Shown piece by piece: positions 48,697 through 60,000 of a stretch of 64,000 nt of DNA; position 1 is the stretch's first letter; every line of letters begins with the position of its first letter. The stretch is from Hyposmocoma kahamanoa (lineage: Eukaryota; Arthropoda; Insecta; Lepidoptera; Cosmopterigidae). The stretch lies in contig NW_020653719.1 of NCBI RefSeq assembly GCF_003589595.1, positions 788,917-852,916 of the forward strand, read 5' to 3'. A program made the translations under genes and the position numbers. The notes under the pieces were generated by a model, which saw only the letters and a program-made list of their open reading frames with translations, did no database searches and was not told the origin of the DNA.

Positions 48697-49537
48697 CCGG
48701 GGCTACACTTGCGCAGCCTCCAAACGAGCTGCCTCGTACTGAGCATGCCTCAGGCTGCGGCAAATTCAGCATCTCCACTTACCAACCTACACTATAAACG
48801 AGGCAGGCAGTCTCAGCCCGAATCAGTTCCTCACTTGCCGTGGCCCGGGAGCATCGACCACATCCAACCGCCAGAGATGGGCAAGCACCCGGGTTTTAAC
48901 CCGGCGCTTTGTTGGTTTAAATCGAGTTAAATTATTAACACATTAAATCGAAGGCAAAAACTATTTACAACTAAAAATATTTGTTGTAAATCGAGTATTG
49001 TTCAAATTTAATGACATTAATAATTATTGCTTTCTGGTCTAGAAGACTCAATTTGCCTTTCTATTGAATCGATTCTCTTGAAATCGCATTGAAATAAATC
49101 TATACAAGCAATCGTTAGATCGTATGCTCTTAAATCGATCTTCATTAAAATCGAATGGGATTGTGCATCCTTAATAGCAGAAATTCACAGGATTAGGAAA
49201 CTCCAAGCAATACCCACCTTACAATCGATTGTAAGGTTAAGAAACTCCACGCAATACCTTAGAGTTACTTCATTTTCGTCTAAAAAATATTTTTAGATCG
49301 AAATTTTTAATAAGTATGGAATTATACCACGTTTAAACACAAAATGGGTTTAAACCCAGCGCTTTGGTTAAAAACCCGGTTTTAACACACTCGGTGGTGG
49401 TGATGGATTGGGTTTTAACCCACCCGGCCCATCTCTGGCTCCACTGGTCGCATGGCTCACACCGAGGTACCTTTGAGCACGGACACTTACCGACACTAAA
49501 TGGCTCGCCACGAGGCTGCCTCATTTGGAGTCCCGGC
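48697..49537. mobile_element. Outer element with degenerate TIR, host of a hAT-like insertion
   Basis: The left 'gccggggctaca' and 'cagcctccaaacgagc' correspond to inverted right 'gccgggactcca', 'cagcctcgtggcgagc'. The GC-rich arms (48697-48870, 49438-49537) look like one element split by the CAG-start element. Boundaries are tentative. Confidence 0.45.
48872..49437. mobile_element. hAT-like non-autonomous element (566 bp)
   Basis: It starts CAGAGATGGGCAAGCACCCG and ends with inverted CAGAGATGGGCCGGGTGGGT. The CAGAGATGGGC terminus is typical of hAT transposons. Subterminal regions repeat 'gggttttaaccc' words. A 20-base perfect palindrome CCTTACAATCGATTGTAAGG lies at 49219-49238. Flanking octamers do not match. 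Confidence 0.7.
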
Positions 49538-50183
49538 AAAACACTGTTACTACTTTCAATTAAAAATAAAACTTTGAAATTCACTCAACATTATTTATCA
49601 TTCCTTCACATAAACGCTTGGCAATCGGTCAACTATACCTCTACAGTGGCAGTCGTCACTAGCAACATGGTAAAATATTTAACATTTTAGTTCTTATTGT
49701 GACCGCTGCGGGTGATGTACAATATGCCATACAAATTTGTCAAATACTTTCCGCCGCTATAGCTGTCACTGTAAAGTCATAATAGAGGCACAGAAATATT
49801 ACTTTCACAATTATAACATTGAATTCTCCCAATAAGGTTATTCCCAAAAACTTTCCATATTTTATTACAGATTTCTATAACTAAAATTATTCACCGAATA
49901 ACATCATCAACATACGTACATACACACTCAAATACACGCACTGTCAATTTTCGATATTGCTAATTGAAACCAACCACATGTGAATGTCGGTGTGGTCTAA
50001 TATTCAATGAAAAGATTTGACAGCCTGTATACATCCCGCTCATTACAACTAACGTAGCATTATCTTAAAAATTGCGTTATATTATATTTTATCTCAAAAA
50101 TTGCATATGTATGTCATTCGTATTCGATTTCATTTAAATTAAAACATATACGATTGACATATATATCGCACACGAAAAATACT
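49538..50183. other. Intergenic, nothing recognised
   Basis: No repeat or gene was identified. Confidence 0.4.
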
Positions 50184-50191
50184 GTCGTAAC

Positions 50192-50477
50192 CATTGACTT
50201 ACAAATAAATGGACGACGGGTCTAATACAAAAACCACGAAAAAAATGTCCCAAGTCAACCTATTTAAACGTAGTGACATGTAAAGGAATATGAAAAAGCT
50301 AAAACGTTGAATTTAAATTGTAATGTCATCGCAGTACTGTCTAGTTTTGCTTGCTTCGCTGTCAGTCGAACAAACGAAGACTAGAGCGTGAATGACGCTC
50401 TGTATACGATTTTAACGCCCTATAAGTTCGGACACTTTTTAGCGCGGACCCGACGTCCACATAATTGTAAGTCAATG
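50192..50477. mobile_element. hAT-like MITE 'M1', copy 3 (286 bp, long form)
   Basis: Perfect 8-bp duplication GTCGTAAC at 50184-50191 and 50478-50485. It has the same TIRs as copies 1 and 2 but retains two internal segments ('aaacgtagtgacatgtaaag' region and 'tgtctagttttgcttgcttc') that they lack. Confidence 0.93.
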
Positions 50478-50485
50478 GTCGTAAC

Positions 50486-51065
50486 TCAAAATTGTGGAAT
50501 TGAGTAAACATGATTTGAAAATTAAAAACACTGATTGAAACCATACATATGTTTATCCTCGTTTATAATTAAGTATTATGTATAAACATAAATAATCATA
50601 TTATTCGCAATAAAATCCATTCAGTGTTTCTTTCCATTAATTTTCAAAATGTGTTTTGTCAATTCTACAATTTGGAGTTACGACAATATTAGGTTTCATG
50701 TTCTATATATAAAGTAATTTTTGAGATAAAATATAATATAACGCAGTTTTTGAGATAATACTATATAAGTTGTCATGTGCGATCTGTGGTCCACTCATTA
50801 GAGCACATATAACGTCGTTCAGATCATATTACTATGTTGACAGTTATTTCCTCACACGCCCTTCTAAGGTCTACACAACTACAACGCAAAACTACAAATC
50901 TACACAGAATCATGAATAAAATTGTTAACAAAGTATAAAAACAAAATAGGTAGTTTGTGGGAATAATCAAAAGAGCCCTGTTACATTTTACCACTGATTT
51001 TGGACCATTCATCTCATGTGCCTTACGCGGGTGGTGCGCGCGCGGATCGCCGCCGGATGTCGTCG
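50486..51065. other. 3' UTR and downstream flank of STT3B
   Basis: This lies immediately downstream of the minus-strand stop. No canonical AATAAA was seen on the minus strand close to the stop, so the poly(A) site is unassigned. Confidence 0.4.
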
Positions 51066-54000
51066 TCACTCCAATCGCGTCACCTTCTTGCCTTTCACAA
51101 TCGTAGGTTTGTTCTTCAACAAACCTTTTCTTCTTTTCAGCGTCTAGAGAAAATAATTATGTTTATTCTACAGTTTACTTTAAATCCCAAAAACAACTAC
51201 AAGCGAAATACTTTAATAAAATTTATGGTATTCAAAGAAACTTGGAATTTCGTTTTGCGGAATTAAAAAAAACTAGTGACAGCGAAGTATCATACAAAAA
51301 GTTTTAATACATGCACAGGCAATCAATTCGGGTCGTTAACATTTCTGATACAACTCGAGTAATAATAAAAATAATTATATTATAAACAATTTAATAATGC
51401 ACCATAATAAATTAAGAATATCAAAGCAGCGACATTAACTCCGGTACACTAACCAATAAAATAGTTCTGTTCCCCAAATTGGTTCTACAGGTAATCGAAC
51501 TTGAAACCTCATCATCTAGCGACAAAGTGCTATACGCTAGTTCGACGAGGCCATCCAAATTTTGATCGCAAGAAGTAAAACAATTTAATTAACAGTTTAA
51601 TTCTCCGTTAAAATTATTTATTTTAACGGTTTCATACTTAAAATAAACACTCGTATAAAAGAGTGAATATCCTAGCATATGTTGTAAAAAACGTATTTTT
51701 CTACTCCTGTTAATTATAATTACATAAGCTATATCACACAGGCGCTGTATTAGTACTGAACCAAAATTCTCTAAAATATCGTACTCGCTACTGAACTGAA
51801 AAAATTCATAATAGTTCTGTAGTTTTAGAAAAAAACGCCGTATTTTGCTAATTAAAAGAATCTCCTCAAACGTGTCACTGTGTTCCTGAACAGAAAAACG
51901 TCACTATATTTGTGAAATCATTAAAATTTCAAATTATTTTATTAAATAATATCTCAAAATTTACATAAAAGGTACAAAGGCGTAACCATTTCACTAAAAA
52001 AGAACTATTTAAAAACAGTATAAAATATCAAATATGACACTACTCAAACGTTCTACTGCCTCCTGATTGGTTAAAATAAAAGCGGATCTTGGCCAATCAC
52101 GGACACTGGGCTAATTTTCAAGTTTGTTTTCGCTACCTAATTTCAGTGGCAATTTTTATTATTTAAAGTATTGGAGTTATTATTGCGAAATATTAAATAA
52201 TGTTTCAGGATACTACGCTCAAATATTAAGTAATTTCGATAATGATAATATTCAAGTACATTGAAATAATGAAAATTGCCACTGAAATTATGCAGAAGAA
52301 ACTAACCTGAAAATTACCCTACTATTTCTTTCTTTTTTTTTGTATTTGTTTCACTTTCATTTGAGCTTGTTGTCATGGAATTTTAACAAAATAATCTTTA
52401 AATGTTGGTTGTGCTTCATTATTTTAATTTACTTGTAGAAAAAGTGTTGTTTGCTATAATTACTTAATTAGGTCTTAGAAACTCGTACCTATTACGTAGG
52501 TCACGAGGCACTCGACTTTAAAAACCCTTATTATGCAACGATTGCATAAAATACTATTTTGCCTCAAAGCATTTTTACTCTTATGCAAAACCTCAAATGG
52601 CAGTTTAGAGAAAACACATGATACTAAAACGTTAAAATTGGTCCACTCTGGTTACTGAACCTGGAAAAGCTGGAGACGAAAAATGCAATTGACCCGAATT
52701 TATTGCCGGGAATATACACAATACAACGCCAATAATAAATGTACGCCAAGGACAGACAACAAAAAATAATATATTATGTCATTCTATCATTTTTTAGTTT
52801 TTTCAATTAAACATAATATATAACACTAAAAGCGTTTCTATGTCTAATGCTACAGTCAAATGCTCAATCATACACTTACAATGCGAACATCAAATTTCAC
52901 AGTCAAAGCTATGTTGCCTCCAACTCTCAATATTTTCCAAAAAAAAATGTTTTTGCAGACATTGAGACGTACGCGCAGGTCTATCTAAAGATTCCTGTGT
53001 CGCTTTCACATTACTATATAGCGAAAAGAGGTGTATGTGCAGTTTTCTTATGTACAACACAGATTTTGTAAGCCCGAATCATTAATTTCATACATTTTGG
53101 CGACCTCCGTTGTCGAGTGGCTTGCACGTTGGTTTTCACGGTGTCGCCATATATGAGGTCCCGTGTTCGATTCCCGGCCGGGCCAATGTAGTAAAACTAT
53201 CTTTGCTATATTGTCTCGGGTCTGGCCGATTTCCATAACACAAATGCTTTAGTTACTTACTGTGGCGATCGGAACAACGTATTATGTGATGTTGTCTAAT
53301 ATCTATTATTTATTTATACAAGCGTTGTTTTTTGTAATTTTGAATGTATGGACCTGGGATCTAATCTATTTAATAGTAGCTGTTTTGTCATCCATGCAAC
53401 TATTTCCGAAAAATAATTGATTTTGTACTTTAGACTATGTCCACTTATAAGTCACATTAGTAAGTTCGGAACTTACACCAACTAAACGCAGGAAAGAGGT
53501 GTATTAAAACAACCAATAGTGTATCGGAACTCCTATCCGCTTAGTGGATATCATAAAATGCTACAAGTGTTTTTTTACGATACCTAGTGACGAGCCGAAC
53601 AAGTCGTGCGCCTGGTGTTAAGCGACACACTTATCCATAGCAGTTGCAATTCCACTCACAGCTATAAATCGCAAAGGTCTGAGAGACACTGCCACTGCAT
53701 CTGACATCCTAAGACATAGTTTGTAATTTCACCAGCACCCTTACCCTTCCAGTGATGCTCACATTACCGTTTGGCAGCAGAAATAGGTAAAGCGTCAGTA
53801 CTTCCCTGGACGAACTCTGCTACTAAAGGTTGTTTAAGTACATCTCAATTCTCCGCTTTAGTGAGTAAATTTTGAGAATTGTATTCGCCTCAACCTTCGC
53901 TAATAGACACATGCATTGACAGACAACCAAAAGCAAAAAACACATAAATTTCACTGCGAACGAAAAGAACAACTACAGCATACGAGAAAACAAGTAAACC

Positions 54001-57000
54001 CAAATCTATATACACTGTACTATACCGTCGAGCCACCTCCTAACTCGCTCTGCAATACGAAAATAATTACTGTAAGCTGAGAATATTATAAGTTGTTATT
54101 ATATTTAGCTATGGTGTTATTTACTACATATGTGAAAACAACAGATTTTCTTCAGAATAACATTTTTAGAGTGTAATTCTGTTTGTCAATACGAACGACT
54201 TTTACTACAGGGATTGTGGGCCTAGTGGGTATTAACATTTAGTATGAAACTGTCTGGTATGAACAATATGACCGATATGTATACAATTTGATTTAAGATG
54301 TAACGCTGAAAACGCTGAGAGGTCATTTAGTTTTTAATCTACTTGAATTGGGATTTTTTCCTTTATGTAAAATAGATGTGGCTTTTAAAAATTAATTTCG
54401 TAAATAGCCACATGTGATCATACGTTAAAAGTGCTTTTATCACAAAGTCAAAAAAATAATACGAAGTAAATGAAACAAATTATGTTTTGTGTGAAATTTG
54501 TAACTCTCTATAAACACTTTGCATTTGTGACCTTATTACACGGAGACGCTCAGTTTTTGTTATTGGTTAAGTTTAGTTATTTGGCGGTCTCGTGCTATAA
54601 ACATAATGATCGGATATTTTCGTTGCTGGCAATTCACATGGCTATTTGTATTCAATATTGGGTATTTGTTGTAAAAATATTTGACGTACAAAAACACAGA
54701 CACTGACAAATATGACCGTCGACACATGGAGTGAAATGAGGAATTAGGCTGCATTCCCACTTTGACGTAACGACAGATGGTCGTGCAGTTTAAAGTGTCG
54801 TGGCGTTGTTCACATGTAGAAAAACACTTTGAAATGTCGTTCACGGCTTTTTTGAAGTTACGACAACAGACTGTCAATACAATGGGCAGAGCTAGAACGA
54901 CAGTCGTCTGACGATAAATAAAACGTCACAATAATAATGTGACGACAAATCTCTTCGGTACAATCGGTCTACTTTCCCGATCGGTCCACTTTCACTATTC
55001 GTCTACTTTCCCAATCGGTCCCCTTGTCCAAATGGTCCACTTTCCCGATTCGTCAATTTCCCAATTCGTCCACTTTCCCGATCGATCCACTTTCACTATT
55101 CGTCTACTTTCCTGATCGGTTCACTTGTTTTAACCGATTCGTCCATTTCCCATTTCGTCTACTTTCCCGATCGGTTCCCTTGTCCAAATAGTCCACTTTG
55201 CAAGTTAATAAAATTTTGTGCAAGTTAATAAAATTTTCCAAAAAAAAAATTCGTTTTACAAATTTTCAAAGGCAATTTGTATTTTATATTTTTGATAATG
55301 ATAGCCGCTTTACGTTAACCATGATTTGATAAAACAAAATCAAGTAGACAGTTTGTTTTTAACCGACTTCAAAAAAGGAGGAAGTTCACAATTCGACTGT
55401 ATTTTTTTTTGTACGCTACGCGATAACTCAATGGCATCAGGGAACCGATTTTGATTATTCTTTTTTTAAATTTAAATAATATATTTAAATAAAACTTAAC
55501 TTTGAAGACAATATGCCATCTTTATAGTGACAAACTAGAACGTGAATACGAACTTTTGAGGTCGGTATTTTTAGTACTCTGTACTGAGATGATCTGAGTA
55601 GACGCATCATTAAAGTAAACCTATCGAGAAAGTAGACCAATCGGGAAAGTAAACCAATCGGGAAAGTAAACCGATCGGAAAAGTAGACCGATCGGAAAAG
55701 TAGACCGACCGGGAAAGTAGACCAAATGGGAAAGTAGACCAAACAGGAAAGTAGACGAAATGGAAAATAGACGAATCGGGAAAAACAAGTGGACCGATCG
55801 GGAAAGTAGACGAATAGTGAAAGTGGACCGATCGGGAAGTAGACCGATTGTACCGGAGGGCGACAAATAATCGCTATCGTCGTCACGTTTTATTTATCTT
55901 TATCTCATATCTGCAAACGATAAGGCGGCTGCCGTGAAACGATAAATTGTCATCACGATCCATTAGAAACAGCTAGGCATGTAAGGAATGACCGTCGTTC
56001 AACGACAAAAAAAAGTCCACGACAGTCACAACAGATAGTCGTGATAGGGGAACAGGTTAGACGCGACAGTCGTCCAACGATAAATAAAAGATTACGACAT
56101 AACAGGAACGCGCCCTTAAAATAATTGATATGTGTGTATGTATGTATGTAAACACTTTATTTTACTGCCCATAGCGTGGACGATTTACTTGGTTATTTGC
56201 CTATGTGACTCTTTTGATATGCGTCAAGAAACCGACCAGCGCACGGTAACGCGTGTTTAGTGTTTGCTGTAATTGTGGAATAGGCGAACAAGATAAATAC
56301 TTTGTCACTTGCTATCTACACATGGTGAATGTTTGCTAAATTTATCAAATATGCAAATACAAATAGCCATGTGAAGTGCCACCATACACTCGATAGTTAA
56401 AACGCTTCAGCAGCGCGTCCAAACTAAACGCAAAAGTGACGTGTCGATCTGCACCAGCAATCGGTGCATAATGTGTTGTAAAACTTTTAATAATGGCGTG
56501 GTACTGTAGCGCTGTTGTGTATGATAGCAAATAATGAAAACATGCCACTGGTGCTTTCTTACCTTTTTAGACAAAGATTTGCTCGAAGGTACCGTTCTCT
56601 TTGCAAGTGGTATACGAGGACGGTTGAACTCTTCTGGTTTTTTAACCCTGAAAAATAAACAATAATATTAAGACATTCACTATTTTATTGTGCACTATTT
56701 GTTTACCTTGTTATAACGCTGTTTAATTGGGCATGACAATTACCAAATCGAGAATTAGATGTTTTATGTAAAATGAACAAATAAAACATTTTATTTATTT
56801 ATCCAAGATTATCTAAAATTACTCAATAATACTGAAGCAGGTGGTGTATCTATTTAAATAACAATGAAAGTGCAATCGATCGATTAATCGAGTGTAATTG
56901 AGTGAACAACAAAAATTTTTTTGAAAACCATTGCCTAATCAACTATGTTTATTATATATATATCTTTAATAAATACTTATCAAGATAATTTCATGATAAT

Positions 57001-60000
57001 TATCAGATATACATCTGATAATTATGCACACCTATTCATAGTCTTGTCGATTTAATTTTTGACTAAAAATTACAAACAATGAGAAAAGTAAACACAAAGA
57101 AAAATGTTTGGGAAAACGATTTGGTTTGTGACTTTTTTTGAGATTGACATTGTATAGATACAAACACATTTTGTTGTTCCAATCAATTTTATAAATATCA
57201 ATATTATTATCAAGGTACAATTATTGAAATAATTATTATGATAATAAAATTATCGATAATTATCGCTTCGAAACCTGTTATACACCGACCTGTATATTCT
57301 AACGAGCCAATGCTCGGTAGTGTATGCTTCCTCGAGGTAGGTCAAGCTGAAGCCTCGATTGCCCGGCAACGCACCGCGCGTCCTATCATACCCCGATGGA
57401 CTCCCTCCGCTATCATATCTATAAAAAATTTAACAAATGAGGACTGACAGTAACTAGTACACCTACAGGTGGTGGCAGTAAAGGTCAAAACACACATACA
57501 CAATTTGGTTCCTTACATCTGCTTGCTGTTGGCGCGTGTGTGTATACACTTGCTAGTTGCTCTGAATATGCCTGCTATTGGCTTGCCTTTTATACGTACA
57601 TATACGTCATAATCAACGTTTCATTCTGACTGAGAGACTGTAGAGTTGCCTGCTTATCGGTATTCTACATGATATATAACGGAAAGTGTGCGATGAAATT
57701 GCATAATTTGATTCCGCCTTCCCCTTTCCACCATCGAGGGACTAGACGTGGGCTGGGGTTCCACCGCATTCACGCGAACCGTTTCGCTTCCACATTTATG
57801 TGGCGAGCGGCTAGGGAGTGGAATTCCCTGCCTGCGAACTTGTTCCCCGAACGCTATCACTTGGACCTTTCCAATAGGCATTATTTAGGTGAGTATGTGA
57901 CATCGTCGACGTCATCGTCATTTCCCATCAGGTGAGATAGAGGTCAAATGAGCACTTATTTTTTATAAAAAAAAAAAACAAAAATAAAAAAAACGGAAAC
58001 AAACACAAAATAAATTCTGTGATATGCTGTACGATACCAAATATATTTCCTTCCTGCTTGCTAAGGATAGATCCCGATGCTATTGAAGACATCACGCCTT
58101 CGAATTGTTTTATGAACCATTCTCCAACATGGAAATTCCATTCATTAAATTCCAATCAAGGATTCAGTTTGACAATTATTTACTTACCTATAATAGGATA
58201 ATTTGTACATTAGGCAATTTAACATAATCTTCGAACCCTCAGCATCTATTCTGTATTCTCCTCTCTCTGTAAAATAGTCGGCTTCCTGCAGAGTAAAGAA
58301 AATTATACATAAAAACTAAAATTTTTTGGGTTTGAAGTCATTATCCAGCGGTTGTCTATATGTGTGTCCATGGCACCTGCGATACAGGGTCTCCCTAGTG
58401 CGAGGCTATGAGTGTATGCGCGATATTTATTATTTATTTCTTAATAGTCACATTTACACTTTTACTAAAATAATCATGAAAATGAGAACCAATTGCCTAG
58501 TGTTGTATTGTACAGGCTTAGACACAGCGTTATAGTACAACAGAATAGAACAAGCTGTAGATAAATAATAAAATGTTATCTCACGTGGATATCCTTCGGA
58601 TGTTCCCCCTCAGCAATTCGCACCATCCAAATAAACTTGTTAATATCATCTCCGGAATACCCAATGGCGCCTCCAAATATTACGAGCACATAATCTACAT
58701 CTAACGCAGTCATTATATCGTATGCTGCACTTTCGTTGCTCGCCATCGCTTTGCCGACTAGTGCGATGTGGGAATTATTCCAAGTATTATTGTCTACTAA
58801 AGTTGTACGATTACCCATTCCTGCAATCTGCAAGAATATTTAATGTGTGTTAATTTCTAGGCTAAAATCCTAAATTCTAATAGTCTAAGACATAATCATT
58901 TATGTTATCATAATATTCAAGTCCCGTTATCTACTCAAACGGAGCAGAGAAGCACTGAGTTTCATAATATGGCATAACCAGTTTTTAAAAAACTCATTAG
59001 TTGGTGTCTCAACGCTTCTTCAGAGTCATTCGTCCATCATCGAAGGGCACTTGTACTAAAGAATGTATATGTATACCCAGTAAGTCACTAGTCTGTACAC
59101 GATCCCTTCGGTCCATTATTTACAAATGATATTGTCATCGATAACGGTCGGAAAAAGGTGTTCCACAAACGTAGATAAATGTATAAATATTCCGAAAATC
59201 CGGAATTCGAAAAAGTAACGAATTAAAATTTGGTGGTATTAACAACTCTATGTCACTCCTTGTAGCTATATCTATACATTTGGAACACCTTTTTCCAACC
59301 TATGGTTATCAATTCTCACGACGTTTGCATTTACTGTGACTTTTATTTGTTATTAAAAGAAAAAGGTTTATGATCACTGCTTCTTTGTCTACGTTTTTCG
59401 TAATTCTAATAAACGAACATAGTGATGGTGCTATCATTAGAGCGATATATTAACTACGAAAAAAAATTTGTTTTTATATTAAATTGGTATACGTATATAT
59501 TTTATTTTTGTTTCATATGTCAAACCATAAAATATACATTATTTTTTGTTTTTGTTATTATTTATGAGGTATATATTACTTATATGTCGATAGAGTATTT
59601 ATTAAATATTGTCTATGTAAGATTCTGTAAGCACCAAATAAATATTCTAGATAGTTAGATCAATTGTTGCAAAGAGTTAGCAACTCTCGTGCTTATAAAT
59701 TATTTACAAGTTTAATTGGCAACATAAATTTAAAAAATTAAAGTTATAAACTACCTGATATCCATAATCCCACCAAGACATAACTCTGGCATCTTCAGCG
59801 GTGTTTTGTGACAGCCAGCCATACGCTTCTCGGAAATCATCAAGGATTCGGCGAGATCTGATGAATAACATTGTTTTTATCAATTATTTAATAAGGCAGC
59901 CACATAGAAACAGTGGTAAGATATAATAAGTAGTCAATTGACATTCGACCCGTCATAGGTCATATTATATAAAAAAACAAAAATGTATTGAAAACAAAAA

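Noticed and set aside
54958..55857. CRISPR-like array
   Set aside because: Units are contiguous degenerate tandem repeats without unique spacers, in inverted pairs, in a eukaryotic intron.
55485..55886. 133-codon minus-strand frame with repeated 'YFPDRSTF'-like units
   Set aside because: It is the translation of the 17-19-bp tandem array; the repeat unit, not selection on protein, explains it. No start context or homology.
57928..58155. Minus-strand frame between two STT3B exons
   Set aside because: The flanking exons (58188-58285 and 57290-57418) join in phase with conserved STT3 sequence on both sides, leaving no room for it.
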